Assembly (NCBI GenBank): GCA_008360975.2
Contig: CM039182.1
Location: 21,920,324 to 21,984,323 of the forward strand
DNA: 64,000 bases
Reading direction: 5' to 3'
DNA from: Lichenostomus cassidix
Lineage: Eukaryota; Chordata; Aves; Passeriformes; Meliphagidae
The translations under genes were made by a program, and so were the position numbers. The notes beneath the pieces are model-generated. The model was not told the origin of the DNA and ran no database searches. It saw only the letters and a program-made list of their open reading frames with translations. This document shows, in pieces, positions 1-14,600 of the stretch (positions are counted from its first letter, which is position 1; every line of letters starts with the position of its first letter).

Positions 1-486
1 ATATAAATCTGCTGCCAATCTCCAAAGAAAGACATTTCTTTCAATTCTCAGATCAGCAAGTATTCTCTGGACCACAGAAGCAAGCTCATCTAGTTTTGTA
101 AATGTTGTTTATCTGTTTGCCCAAATAAAATCTTAAGCATCAGTGTACGGGGGCTTGTTAAGGAGAAAAGCTGCTACAATATTTTACTGGAATAAGTGCC
201 ATGGGCCTATTAGCTGCTTTGAAATATTCAGGTTTAATTGTTGTTAAATCCTTAAGCAATTTCTCTTCCATTAAGAGAAGATGCAGAACTTCTGCCACTT
301 TTTGCTACATTTTCTGTTCTCACATATCACTGTAACCACTATGAACCTAAATGATTTAACGTCACAAATAATCGTTTGCCCAACAGAAATGAGTGTTTTT
401 GACTGAAAATGAAAAACTAACTAAATATATTAGCAAAGGAAGAGGGAATCAAGGAGGTTTGGTTGCAAATATTTCATACTGGCAAC

Positions 487-528
487 TATATATACGGTAT
501 GTGTGCATAGATATATATACACACACAG
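487..528. repeat. Imperfect TA/TG microsatellite
   Basis: Alternating purine-pyrimidine run of TATATA, GTGTGC, ATATATA and CACACA segments. Simple repeat with no sign of function. Confidence 0.7.
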
Positions 529-3500
529 AAGATACATTTATACCCTTTTTTATCTTTGACAATAGAGTTGTTCATCCCTAATTATAGGTTCTCTTCTTCG
601 GACTAAACAGATTTACATACAACAATATCTATGTGTTGAAGTTTCACCTCAGGCCAAAAGCAAAATTATTTTAAGAAAGTGATCCACTTTAGGAAGCAAT
701 TTACCATGATTGTATCACTGGATACCATTACATAAACTGTCCTAAAGAGAGCATACTAACAGGTGCCATAATATTCAATGGGAACAAAAGAAATACTTCA
801 TTAAATCAGCCTTAGAAGGACAATTTCTTCAGCCCACAGCAGTGTTATACTGTAACAGTAGCCAGAATGAAGCAGGAAAGGAAGCTCTGACAAAGATTTG
901 AGAAAGAACAAGTCAATTTTGGCAAAACTAGGATAGAGAGAGGACATTTATATTCCTTAAAGAGCTAGAAGTTTGTAATACCATAGAGCAATACAAAATT
1001 TTACAGTATCATCCATCTGTTGCAGGAGCCTGTGATATAACTATCAAAAGTTTCAGGACACACTTTCAATATACAGTTACTTTCCCTCAGGGTTATTACT
1101 GACAAGAGCAATCACCAAATCTGGGTGCAAAAAAAAAAAAAAATTTGGTCTCTTGCTAGCATTTTATCAGAGTGGGGACCTCTTCCATAGTTCTACCAAA
1201 AAGACACAAAAAATAAAGAAAAGTTTTCTGGTACCAATCACAGGCCATACTATCCCTTTCATACCGTTTTTGTGCAGTAGCTGGACTGTAATAGCTTTTG
1301 GACACCTGTACATTGTAGCGCAAGATGTAGTACATTATTGTTTGTGACACCTTCAAACACCAATTTACTAGGCTACAGATTGCTCTGAGCCCAATAAATC
1401 TTTACAAACCCATCTAGAGTGGCCGACGAACATTTTCCTTCCCTCTTTTCTCCCTTTCCTTTGGTAGAGTTGGTATTTTTTGTGCAACCATTCTCCCTCA
1501 GATTCTCTCAGCCTGGGGTATTGCATTTTTCTGTTGTGTAATGATGGAGAAAGGCTTAGAAAGCTGTTCCAGTTTTGTAACACAACAATTCTCATTGAAA
1601 TGGGTCAGTCATTTATGTAGTTAAAACTAAGAAAGAGAAAGAGGTTGCCTCATCAGCTAGGTATATTATTACTATCTTATTTAAATGCTGTGAAAGCTGT
1701 AAAATAAAGCCAGTTCCTAAGGAGAGTTAGCTTTTATCCTCACTTCCTAATTTTCTACATGCAAAAGGCTGTAGCAAGCAGCTGGATCTCTCTACTGTGT
1801 GTTCTCTTTAAAGTCAGGTAAGATCAAGAGCAATGTTCTGGCTGTGTCTACAAAGATACTCCCATCTAACAGTTCTCCAGCTAAATATCAGTTTTCAGGA
1901 ATCTTAAATTTGCATCTGCACTGCTGAGTTTACTGCACATTAAGCTCATCCATGCAGCAAGCCATCTTTTTGGGCTAACAACAGTTTTCTGCTGTGGATA
2001 GGCACACTGCCACACTAACCAAAGCCATGAACCCTGTGTTTATGGGGAAGGCAGGGAGCAGTGGGGAAGAGAAAGAAAAAAAATCCCAGTTGCTTTGAGA
2101 TTCTCTGTATTTCCTAATCACTTCAAGCAATTACTTTTGAGCATTTTTAACTCACAGGTGCAGAAACTGTACCATTCCCCCCTCTGCATTGGTATGTATG
2201 TTTGATTATTTTTGTACTGCTTTCCCAGAAGTTATTGACAACATGCTGACAGTGGGGAATACACAACACCTCACTCAGACACTCTGGGAGCACATGTACA
2301 AGATCACATTTTCCACGTCACTCTCAGTGAATTTACAGCCCAATGTACTGAGAACAAACAGCAATCTGCTGCTCAGCATCAGAGAGCTCAAGATCCATCC
2401 TTGAGAGAAATGTCTTCAAAGCAATTTTAGGTTCTGCTTCAAGCAAGCAAATGATGACAACAAGATGGCAAAAGGTGTGCAGAGACAGAAAGAACTAGCT
2501 GAACTACAGAAACCCTCTGGAGGCAAAGTAGGTAGTCTGGCTCATTTACAAGGCTGGGGAAGAGGGTAAAAATGGTTTCTTTAGCTTGTTTGCCCTTTTT
2601 TCCTTTTAATTTGTTTAGGTAAGTATGACTTTCAGAACTGACTTGTACATCATTGTAATAAAAACAACATCCCAAAATAAATTAAAAGAAAGAAACAAAA
2701 CTGCACCAGAACTGAAGGCAGGTTCAGTTGTCCAGGAAGGCAATCTCTCTTTGTTAATGCTAGAAAGCTATTTTCTCACTGAACTTGGGGCTGGTGGTAC
2801 TAACAAAAGAATAGTTACTGTTCAAAGTCACAAATCCCAGCCTTTCCAGCTCTAATCTCCTAAAATCAACATATATATCACTAGCTAAAATTAACCCCTC
2901 TCCTTTCCATGTGCACATTAGTTGCGCTCACATGAATTAGTCAGCTGTAATTAGCCTGCAGTCACTTTTAGCCACATACTGAGACTTGATTTCTCTTTAG
3001 ATGACAGAAAAAAGCCAGATCCAAAAATCTAAATTTTAAAGGTGGGTTCAAGAGATGACTTCTGTTGACATAGAAAGCATTAAAGTAAACTTCTTGTCAG
3101 CATTTGGTCAAGTTCCACACAAATGTGGACAGCCAGTTCCAAGCCCAGCCATAGCTAATAGTCCCTCTTCATGGAAACTTCCTTCCAAGTTCAGTGCTGA
3201 AGCATTTGTAGACACTAGTCCAAATCCTGTTCTCTATGAGTAATTTTGCCACACTGTACAAGGAAGGATAGACATATAGTGAGAGGAAGAGAAATGTTTC
3301 CTGTTTCTGCATCCCAAAGAGGGGCAAAATGCTAAGTAGTCTCCTCCTTAGTATTTGATTCTCTCCTTACCTTATAAGCAATGAGACAGCAAAATTAAAA
3401 TTAAAAATTCAAAGGGTTAAGAGATCTGGCATAACCAAGAATATTTATCTGAACTTCAATGCAAGCCTTAAAGCTCCATAAATATTTACAGGAAAGGTTG

Positions 3501-4914
3501 TTTTGTATGCACAGGAGTCCCAAAATCACCCAAATTTGGGAGCTGACTGAAGTTCCAGCAGCATGAACCTTTCTTTAAGTCCTCTTTAAGATCAAGCATA
3601 AGACGTCAGTCTTTCGGTCAACACAGCTGAGGGGTTTGGAACATGTAGAAAAAGATCAGTTGCAGCACTGTCAAACAGCAGCTGCTGGGAGAGGGTGGTA
3701 TCTCATCTGTCTTGTTTTACAAGCACAAAGGGAAATGAAGGAAAGTCACTTATGAAATGAAAAAGGCTTAAAAAAAAAAAAAAAGAGAAATCAATGTCTT
3801 TTTATTTTCTTTTTTTTCTGCTCTAATTTTCCAGCTCTCTCCAATTGCCGAACTCAGGTATCAATTTGTAACTCAAGCCCTGTGGGCTGAGTGATGGGTT
3901 CTCTGAACCCCTTCAGGCTGGGGCCAGCAGCAGATCTCTATTCTGACTGTTCAAATTGATTTTTTGAACACAAAAGCAGACTAGGGAGGGAAGGCACATG
4001 CTGTGCAGTGTAATCTAAGCAGAATGTACTAGGGGAAAAAAAAGAATTCCTATCATGTATAAAATTCTGACATTTCAGTATTTGTTTTTGTCCCAGATCT
4101 GAATGCAAAAGTTTAAATTTAGATAGTTGTGGGGGATGAAAATTTTTTCTGTCCCCTCGAAGAATCATTTCAAAAAAGAATCAGAGTATTTTCTTTCATA
4201 ACTGTCAGAACATTCTAAAGTGATATATATGTATTCCTAGATTTATGGTTAAAAAGAGAAATATAAAAGAGATTTAAAGATTATCCAAACAAAACACTTG
4301 AAAGCTTTTTCACGCAGGATTGTTAAAACGAAAAATCTCCATATTTCAAAGAAACGGCTCTTTCAGATAAAAACTTTTTAGATTGAAAATTTTTGTCTAG
4401 TTCTACCTAGATTTGCTTTCTACAGTTAACCAAATTGCAGTTAGGCAGGGATGAATTAGTATTCTTTGGGCATTCCATGCATACATCACTTCTTGCCTGG
4501 GGGCCTCAAAACATTTTGCAGAGATGCCAGAGCCTCCACTGCCCTTCAGCTGTGTGGTGAACACGATGGTTCACATCAGGCTTCTCTCCAGACTCAGTTG
4601 ATCAGTTCCCTCACCAGGAAACCCAGCCTAGTGCACGTTGTGGTTCTGCCCATGCAGAGAGGATCGACACCACTCAGTGGTCTTGTCTGCAATTTGAGTC
4701 AATCTGAGCCTGAGGGGAGATGCCCAGGTGGTAAAATTGTATAGAGACAGTTTGCTGCCAACCTAATTCTCACTTCCGTGTATCCTAGCCCTTCCTCACA
4801 CAGGGCAGTGCCACAGCTACAGTTTTACAGAACCTCTGTGCTAACTTGAATGACAAAGAAAGTGAGAAACAGTGGAAACATTGTGTTTCAGAAATCTTGA
4901 GGCGTTAGGTAGGC

Positions 4915-4950
4915 AAGAATTCAAAGGTCTCGAAAGAATTCAAAGGTCTC
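4915..4950. repeat. 17-bp direct repeat, period 19
   Basis: The string AAGAATTCAAAGGTCTC occurs at 4915-4931 and again, identically, at 4934-4950, separated by 2 bp. It looks like a local slippage duplication. Identity of the copies suggests it is fairly recent. Confidence 0.8.
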
Positions 4951-7724
4951 CTGTCACCTTCAAGATTTTCCATGTCTGCCTTCCCAGAGGGTCAAGATTT
5001 CTTAAGAAATCTTCACTCATTCTCCTCCTTAGAGGAATGAATGGGATAGACTTAGAAAGAAAAGGAATCAAGGAGCTATTGCTCCCACCCTTTCCTCTGA
5101 AAAGGTTTTTCTCTGACTACCCTGTGGACTCTTTTTCCTCTCTCAGTGTAACCATTACTCTTTAATAAGTTTTCGACATTAAAATAACATTTGGGATCAT
5201 TACTCTTTCTTGTTCCCATCTAGAGCCGAAAGCACTCATCACAAGGGCACACTCATTGTGGTGACAACTGGAAATCATTCTCATCCCACTCTGGGATGAG
5301 ACCTTATATAGTCCATAAAAGATGTTAATTATAGTTTAATATCTGGCCCAATAAACATGATGGTGACTCTGCCCATAATCCATTGGCCAAAAAATTCCCT
5401 GTCTTTTCCCTCTGAGATCTGTGGCATAAGATCTTGTGCAGTATCCACCTACAAGGTCATCAGATTTCATCCATATCTACCAAATCCTAATCTACCAAAT
5501 TGATATCTAATCAGATCACTCTTGATTTCACGGTAAGCTTATATTAGAGCAATATGCAATAATAATAGGATGATATTGTTGAGGAGGTAGAGAAGAGAAA
5601 TCCCCTGTTGAAAATTAGTATTCCCTCTTTAGGTAGAGAAGAGCAGCAATAGGAAAAATGCAGATTACTTTTGCACTAGAAAATTTCTTCAGGACTGGTC
5701 GAAACTTAATGATGAATACAAAACCCATCACTTTCATCTTTTCTAATCCTCTTCCATTGAGACATTCATGTGATTTTCCAAAATGACAAAGTTTGAAAAG
5801 GCTGATAGAAAATTCGTTGCAATTGAAGGTGTTTGGACCTGCTGCAGTCGACGCTGCTTAGCTAGCAAAAATTCCTCGCCAGTCCTGACTGCCAAGCTTT
5901 TGTCAAGTCTCCTGTATACATGGTGGCTCCTCCACTCTGGACATAATGAAGGGTGTGCTATTTCTACAGAGTCTGGTGAATCTTTGTGTGGCAGAAATCT
6001 TGGCCCTGCTGAAGCTAATGGCACTGACTTTGAGGATTTCTGTCCAGTGAGTGTTTCACCCCAGATTTCTGCAACTCCCATTCCAGCCTGCCACCTTCTC
6101 ATCCCAGTTGCTGCAAGCAAGTGCTGTGTGCTTGCCTAGCTGGGTTTTATATTTTACTCACCAAGAAGCTATATTCAATGTTCATCGTTAGTTTTTGATG
6201 TCTTCCTCCAAAAAATAAAAGTAGTTTCTGTATGGAATAATTGATGATAAAAAATCTTCAGTCAGAGTATTTAATTGCCTGGAGGCTGCAAACCAATCTC
6301 TCTCACGAAAAGCTGCTTGAAACCAAATCAGCCTGAAAAGATCTTTTCCTTTAAATTACAGTGGTGCTCAGTCTTTCTCAGATATTGTAGCTCAAGTGAA
6401 TTACTGGAAAGAATGGATACTGAGAACAAAAGAAAAATGATTGGCGAGAATAGAGGCTGATAGGATTGAAATAAAAACCTTCCAGTGCAGGGGCCTGAGC
6501 ATAACTGCATGTCTTTGCATATTTCCCCAAGGAAGAAGGTAACAAATAGTTTTGGCAGGAGGGAGACATTTTAAGGCAGCAAAATAAAAGGGTCATGTAT
6601 CAAACCAAATTGTGTTAGCTTTGAAATGTATTAAATCTTTACATGATATTGTTTTTCTTTGCAAACCTGTTTTCTCTTTAAGGAACCTGAAGATTTGATG
6701 CTTGAATTTCTTTGCTGATAATTATACACTGCATATTTTCTGCCTGTATGCATTGTATGTAAGATTATAACATACAAAAAAACAAACTCCAATTTAAGGA
6801 AACATTAAGGTTGCAAAGACTGTAAAATAAAGCAACATTATGAGATCTCAAAGTTTTGATTGTTTGTGCTTCCTTAATTGAACCTCCCCAAATAAACATA
6901 GTGAACTGCTTTAAATTACATACTCACACATACCCAAAACCCTACAGTTTCTTTGTCTCATACAGTGAACAAAATGTTTGTGTTCACTGTGGAGTGAATG
7001 TGGAGCTTTAGCATCTGGCTAAAATAACATAGAATAGGAATTACTTTCAAGAGATAACTAGGATCTGGTCCACTGTGAGAATCAAACAAACTGATTTAAA
7101 ATACAAACTTCATGCAAAAAAGGCAAAAACAACCACACTGAGAATGAAGCAAAGAAGTGAAGTGAAACCATGAAAAAATAGAGACAAAGCACAGAAAGAC
7201 GAAGAAACAAAGCCTGTAGTAGGATGTGATACAGAGAAAATGACTTATTGACTCATGGGAATTGAGTGGGATTCAGAAGGCTCAAAAAATAGTCAACTGT
7301 TTAAGGACTGAAAAGAAACCTAAACTTGGCAAAAAGCAAATACAGTCTCTCAAAAAGTTGTGTTTTCACATCTGCAATTTTCATTTGCCCTTTTTTTATT
7401 GAAGCAGCATCAGTTGGTTAGCCAGTATAAAATCTCAAACCATTTCCCTCATGCTGAAAGTCTCCAGTTTAGACAAACAACCCAGTGATCACGTAGCTCT
7501 CTAGCTTTCTCCTTTTAAAATCTGCTGACAGGGTATATTGAGGCAGCAACACTTGACTGCTCTTAAATAAATCTGTGACAGTTTCTCCTTCGTTGTTTAA
7601 ACTCCAGTATCCTATAGTCATGCACAGAAATGTAAATCTCTTGCCAGTTCATTTAAGACGGGCTCTGGAAGGGAAAAAAAAGTAATCCTTCACAAAAATA
7701 GTGTTACATAAGGATTCCAAACAG

Positions 7725-7756
7725 AAGGAAAAACAAAACAAAGGAAAAACAAAACA
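7725..7756. repeat. Tandem 16-bp duplication, A-rich
   Basis: AAGGAAAAACAAAACA occurs twice head to tail (7725-7740 and 7741-7756) with no mismatches. Local tandem duplication in A-rich DNA. Confidence 0.8.
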
Positions 7757-10089
7757 AAGCAAAAATGATCACCAGACAATTTTGTATCCTGAGGCCCAGT
7801 TTTTCTAGAACATATATAAAGACATTTTTGCATCTCATGACTGGTGGTTCAGGACCCTAATATTCCAGTCTCATTTAAATAAAGGAAGCGAGGGTCAGAT
7901 ATGTCATCCAGACCGTGATATTTGTGAGCAGCGTACAGCCTGCTTTACGTATTTAAGGCATTTTCTTCTACCAGAATTCATTATCCTCAATGAATATAAC
8001 ATCCCAACAGTCAGTGATAGGAAAACCACAGGGAATGAAATACTTTTAGGCATGTATAGAGCAACTGTGTCTAATATCCTCATCAGACTTTCGCATTGGA
8101 AGAGAACAACAGCTACCATATGGACAAATAAGGACCAATCTTCCAGCCACCCTCTGTTCAATGGAAAATAACTTCCAGTAGGAAAGGCCCCCTCAGGATA
8201 TCAGAAGACTAAGCTGGCACTGTGTACATATGTCCAATTCAGCCATGCACAAAGAAATTATTCTGACAACTGGCATGACAAACCCAGGAAAACAAAACAA
8301 TTAAGCTCTACAGTTGGGATCTCTCTCCATGATGAGCAGAGCTGCAGCAGCATTGCCGGCTCAGCTGCAAGCTTTTGGCCCCTCCAGCCCACTGCCTGCT
8401 TCCCCTTTTTACATGCATCCAGAAAGTGTTCCTGTCCTCTCTGTCTCCTCTGGGGCACAGCAGTTTCTTCATGGGGAGCTCGTGTCAGGACTTGCCAAAA
8501 GATTCAAATGGTTTGCATTTCTGTGCAAGATGTCCTGGGGAAAGCAGATTAGTACAGGAACAATAAGTAAAGGCACATAAGACAAAACTGGGGTACTGCT
8601 AAAGAGAAGGATGAATTAAATTAATCTCTTGATATTGTTTTCTGTCTTCCCTCATATTTGGAAAAAAGGCGAAAAGCAGAACATTAAGCAAATTTCTTCA
8701 TTTTAAACAAAAACTGATTTTAATCTGCTGTTCCTGACCAAGATATTTTATTACTGGTTATTTCCCTAACCGGGGGTGATCTGGGTTCAAATATCTCCTT
8801 TAGCCAAGGGGAAAAAAAAACTCTTATCACCCAGATGTGTGTTTTCATTCTGTAGTGAGGTGCTCACACTCCTTCCTCTTGATGGTACTTCATCTGACAC
8901 AGAATAATTACCATGCTTTTCATAAGCAATAGAGACAGTCCTAGTTATTAGTCCATTCATCCAGGAAGGAGAAAATCAGTTATACTTAATATTCTTAAAA
9001 CACAGAGTACTTTATATTAATTTATTTTTAAATGGAGAGCAAATCATTGCTCAGTCCACCATTTCCATTTACCTAAATACAGGATTATACATGATATTCA
9101 ACCAGGAAGTGATGAAGAATGAACACTTTCCAAGGGGATTCCCTAAAGATATTTCTCAGTAACTTATTATTTAACTAGACCTTAGTTTTACAGCACAGCA
9201 TAACTCATGCCACATACTCATTTAACTTTTATTTTATTCAGGGAGTAACAGATTATGATTTTTGAAACATTTCTGTACAGCTTAGATGAATGTATTCAAT
9301 AAATACCATTCAACCCTTAAATAGATACACAACATCCTTCTGCTATTTCTGCAAAATAAACCAGAATACATTTATCTGGATACAGTGTATTCATTATCCA
9401 CAGGTAACAGCCTTACCCCTCCCACCTTCCCACTTCAAAGGATGGAATGCAATGATCCTGTTTCTCTCCACATCTTAATTTACTCCCATCCAGAATCTCT
9501 CTCTACACTAACAAGTGTTGTGCCAATTCCTACATGTAGAGATGATGACAGAAACACCCAGGCTTTTCAAAACATATCAGCCCCTACCCTCCAGGACTTT
9601 GGACATGCAGTCATTGAGCACTCTCCGAACTCCTAAACAGATCTCCTTCTCTCTAAAAACCCAAGAGCAATCGTCAGAAGCCAGGGAAACAGAATTAACC
9701 TCCCAAAACAGCAAATGAAATCCACTCAATTAACATTGTTAACAGGCAGAAGCATTAGTGATGGTAACAGAAGTAGAAAGTAACTACAGCACAAAGTCAA
9801 ACTGGTGTTACTATCCACAGTACATTATTAGTAGCACCTGCAATGGATGGCTCTTGCAAAAAGGCATTAGGGGGCTCAATATTTGGGCAGCAGTAAAACA
9901 GTGTCCAGCAGTACACAAATCTGCTGTACAGCGATGATCTGGGATTGATCATGGTTCTTGGGCAGGATAAGGGCAAACTGTTCAGAGAAACAGGAAAGCA
10001 ACAGGTCACAGCGGCACCAGCTAGTTTCTTAATGAGAAACAGTACTTCAGAATTCTACCAATAGAATATGGCCCAAATATAGTGTGAGA

Positions 10090-10176
10090 GCATGTATATC
10101 TGTATGCATGTATATGTGTTGAGATATAGAGAGATATATGTCTCTATATGTATACATATCTCTATATGTATATATA
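10090..10176. repeat. Imperfect TATG/TATA microsatellite
   Basis: Run built from ATGTATAT, GAGATATA and CTCTATATG units. It contains the perfect palindrome ATATGTATACATAT near its centre. Degenerate AT/TG simple repeat that may extrude as a hairpin. Confidence 0.7.
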
Positions 10177-13100
10177 GTGCATTTATAGTATTTTTGGTTT
10201 TTTAGTTTACTAAATGAAGCTAGGAATATTAACAGGGATGAAGTAGGACTAAGCAGTCTGAGTCAATGTCAGCCTGGTCTGATGGTGAGCAGTGTTCTCA
10301 CAGCCACATAAAGAGCCCCTTCCACTCCCCAGGGCAGCTGTAGCACTATGCTGCATTTGGTTCTGTGTGCTGACTACACAGCCATTGCCAGACAGCTCTA
10401 TGGCACAGCTCTCCCAAGATCTAACCCATCCTCCAGGAAAACATCCCTTCACTAAGAAGCCTTGCAATATATGGAAATCCTAAAGCATCTCTAGCTCCTG
10501 TGCATTCCCTTGTGACCTGGCACAGTAGCAGCCTTCTCACAGCACTGCAGCAACACAAGTGTGACAACCTCATAGGATGTACCAGCAGCCTCATGCTGAC
10601 ATGGGGAATGGAAGCAGCAAGATAAAGACATCTTTTTGATGGTGATGGCAGCACCTTGCTGGTCGTTTTTTTGTTGGTACTCTTTACCACAGACCTAGTT
10701 GGAACTACACAGATTTCCTTGAAAATAGGCTGAAATTATATGGCTGTTTTTCCCCTTCTGACAATCAGTTCATTTTTTCACCACAAACTGGGTAGGTGTC
10801 ATGTCAAGACATGGCCTAGAAAACAAAGTATGGGCTAAGAACGCATGAGAAAATGTGAAACAACAAGCTCATATTCAAAATCTTGCTCAAGATCATTTCA
10901 GAAGCCAGGGCTGAGCTCTGACTTGGCTATGGTAGTGGAACTGAATATATTCTGATCATCCTCTTCCTGCCATATGAAAGATTAGCACCATTTATTTCTT
11001 GCATGCTTCCCAAGATTAAAAACAAGAGTGACAAATTGAGCCCTAATGCCAGCAGATGTAACTCCATTTGTGCCAGTGAACTTTTAGTCATTTCCCCTAC
11101 AGTTATGCTTGCCACAATGAAGCTGTGGGAGCTGACTGAAAAACATCGTTTTACTCAAATAATACTTCTTGTGGAAGTCTGGGAATAACTCTTGTCATGC
11201 TGGTGGAGGCATTAAAGAGGTTTCAGGGTTTTGGTTATTTACATAACTTTAGAGCATTGGATTTGGCTAGAATCACAAGAAGCTTTATGATCCATATCAG
11301 TTTATGTTGAAACAGACCTTTAAATACTGCAGTTGGGAATATTCCTATGACTTTACTCCATCATGTAGTTCTTAGTTGTGTCCTTGTGCTGGACTCCATT
11401 CAGTCCTATTGAACAGGTCTTATTGTAATAACTTTTTGTTTAACAACTACAATTAATGTGATGAAGAAGATAATTTTTCACTGTTTTCCTTATCTTTGTC
11501 CTAGCCAAGGAATTTGCTTAGGGGGAAAGAAACCTAAAACACAAGCCCACCCCTAACATACTGAAGGGTTTATCTGAAAAGAAGGAAGCCCTAGGGAACC
11601 AATTTAATACTTTTACTTTATCTTCTCATCCTGATATGTTCTGGAAAGCATTATACTGTCACCACACTTTGACTAAGCAGAGCACATGAGAGCATACACT
11701 GGGCAGAGGAGGAATAATGCTCTTGCACAGATTTGGTTGACATGTAAGCTAATCACAGTCAGCAACCTTGTTAGAATACCATTGTGCTATTGACATTTGA
11801 TTTGAAAGCCTGCTTTTGACTGAAAGCAGGCAAAGCATTAGCAAAGCTAAAGAATAACATTTTCCCCTATTACCCAGGCACTTTGATTGCAATGTTCATT
11901 TGACACCTGGCCAAAATTTACATTGCTACACTTGGGCTAGCAAATACTTTTACTAACACACAAACCAAAGAAGCCATTAGCATTTTTTCAGTAGTAAGAG
12001 GATGCTTCCAAACTTTCAATGCAGTTGTTCTTTCACTCACAGACACTCAATATATTTTACACAGACTCAAGGAACATCTCTTCTGTCATTAATTAAGAAA
12101 TTGTCCTCTTGCTACTCAAGTGCTTACTTGGTTTTTTTTCTGCAATATAGTTCTTGTTTTACTTTTTGTGATCATCTGGGAAAAAAAATCTACTTCATTT
12201 CTTACCATTGCAAAGATAAACCATAAAAGTGAAACATTTGTTTTTATCTGTTTTCTTCCAGGGGATTATTATGGCTTTAGCTTTTGGTCTTCTACTATCA
12301 TATGAAAAAGTTACTGAGTATATGTGGTCATATGAATGCTGGAGGTTGGAGTGGATGCTCTGCATACCTTGAATGCAGTTTCTACTGTATATTGCCTGCA
12401 GTAACAGGAAAACTGACTTAATAACCCATGTGACCAGCTGATCTTCCCCAGTATTATGCACCTATGATGTAAAAACCAAATGCTTAGTATGTAAGTTAAG
12501 AGTATACAATCCAGCACATATCTGTTATGCAAAGAAAAAGCAAACACAAAAGTAAAAACAAAAAAAAAAGGCAACCTCAGAGAGGAAAACTCCAGAAAAT
12601 TCCAAAAGAAAACCTGTTTGAGAGAAAATGTTGCAGAACTTAGCAGCTTGAACACTGTATTTTTATAAAGTAAAAATACATAAAGTTATATGGCTCCAAG
12701 TTCAGAGCTGGCTTATGCCAGCCAGCTGACAGCATGAAAGAGACCAAGAAGATCAAATATGCACACTCAAACAAAATTTTTGTCTTCTTTAGCTGGGGGA
12801 AAATATAATCATGCCTTATAAATTGACTTGCTGAGGTATTACTAGGAGGGTATGAGACATATCTAAAAGAAAAAAGAAAAGACAAGGATAGAACAAGAAA
12901 AAATGACCAGGAAAGAGGTGTTTTCTGACCAGTTGTATTTTGAAGCAATAACTATACACTGTGTAACAAATACCTAAACTAATTTTAAGATAGAGAAAAT
13001 CAGTTTATGACAGATATTATATGAACTAGCAGTCTGTAATAGCAAGAAAAAAGACTCGATGAATGCTGCAGTTCCTTTCCTATCCTGGGTCCTGTTCACT

Positions 13101-13639
13101 TCATCAAGCCTTCATATTTTAGTTGGGTGTTATTTTCACAACAGTTCTGAGTCAGCCTTCCTGAAAATTTTGATTTATCCAGTCATCAGGAGGAAAAGAC
13201 TGGAAATCACTGTTGACCTGCAATTTACCCCTAGAATGAAAGACTTCAGTTCCTGCCGGGAAACTCCTTGATCTCAAGATTCTCTCTTTGAATGCATTGC
13301 TTTCTTTTCATCCCCTTTCATCTTTCTATCTTAAACAACTACATTTTATTCATCCATATTTCAAGCCTATCATCACTCATTCTCTCTGCTGCACTAACAA
13401 GATAATACGTCCTAATTTTTAAGTTGCCAACATAGCATATGCAGTACTTGCCTTTCAACAAAAAAATTACAGATTAGAGTGTAGGGATGATTAAAACATG
13501 AACAAAATGCAGTGCATCTGTCAGAGCACCCTCTCTTACAGGTAACAACCTGTCTAACATCTCTTTAAGGGATGTAGCTAGTTTCCAGAGGTCTAAAGTC
13601 AGATACATTGACTTAAAAAGTAGCATTAGAGCAAACCAC

Positions 13640-14200
13640 AGAGCTCTCTACTTGGCAATTTAAATGACTGACCATTCAATTTATGAGCATTCTCAGCAAT
13701 AAAATTCAGCCTGAACTTAATAATAGCACATTTTATGTGACAACGATGACAATTATAATCTATAGTTACCGCAGTCATCCTTTGGTCGAGGGGAAGATGA
13801 CACTATTAATTACACACACTTGCCATTTGTCAGACTTAACTTGGCAGGCGATTGAGCCCTGAACCATCTTCAGCTTGACTTCTACATTTTCCATTTTCTA
13901 ATCCACTGGAACGAAGATAATTAGAACAGAGAAAAATGAGAGGCTTTCTTTTTCCTGACTTGTTTAAAGATGTACCAGACCTCTACCACATTAGTGGCAC
14001 ATTCAGTAACCCCACAGTCACATTAAGGCTGTGCCACTTCAGTTAAGAAGCTGTTGGCATTTACTTCACAAAAACTATGCTCCAGAGGTACTGCATTTCT
14101 TATTCATTTTAATTTGCATTGGATGAAATGCAACATAGAAAGGCTCTCAGCCCATAAGTAACTTTCACATAATTATAACATTTCTTACTATTTCTGTCTG
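13640..14200. promoter_or_regulatory. Candidate conserved non-coding element
   Basis: AT-rich stretch free of simple repeats, with several homeodomain-type cores (TAATTA near 13,806, GATAATTAG near 13,915, CAATTATAATC near 13,750) and a few retained CpGs (CAACGATG, TTACCGCAG, GGTCGAGG) that are otherwise scarce in this window. No open frame of note. Such composition is common in deeply conserved enhancers of gene deserts, but nothing in a single sequence can show conservation. The call and its limits are inference. Confidence 0.2.
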
Positions 14201-14549
14201 GAATTTTATTTTCCATACTTTTTGACATTTCTAGCCTTCTGGGGGAATTAAATATATTGACTATTCTTAAAATATTGTAAAAAGCATCTCTCTAAGTTCT
14301 TTGTCAACTGAAAAGCAAGTAATCAATTCCAAATAAGGAAATAAATCTCTACTTAGGATAATATCTAAGCACTTGCTTGTTCTGTACCTAAACATCCAAT
14401 TTCATATAAGGATTCAGGGTCAAATTCTACAATAGAGCTCAAGTAAAGTATAGACATTAATATTTTCTTGACCTGGTAGATTCATCTAAAAAATTTTCCC
14501 AGTCAGCTTCCCCAGTACATACTTAGCTGTGGAAAAGAAGGAAAAAAAC

Positions 14550-14600
14550 GAACAAGAAAAAAAAAAAACCAAACCAACCAACAACCAATCAATCAACACC
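14550..14600. repeat. A-rich and CCAA/CAAT low-complexity tract
   Basis: A run of twelve or so A residues followed by repeated ACCAA and CAATCAATCAA units. Low-complexity sequence. Confidence 0.7.

Larger units (their letters stand above)
1..10080. other. Non-coding AT-rich DNA, no gene seen
   Basis: I see no coding exon, RNA gene or recognisable transposon here. All open frames are short, lack family signatures and overlap one another on both strands. Contents are AT-rich unique-looking sequence, homopolymer A runs near 1130 and 3770, and the small repeats listed separately. The stretch near 2890-3000 has several TAATTA/ATTAG-like homeodomain cores and could be regulatory, but that is inference only. 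Confidence 0.6.

Noticed and set aside
5743..6139. Overlapping 118- and 125-codon frames on opposite strands
   Set aside because: Both cannot be real and neither has a recognisable domain. Explained by a locally GC-richer patch.
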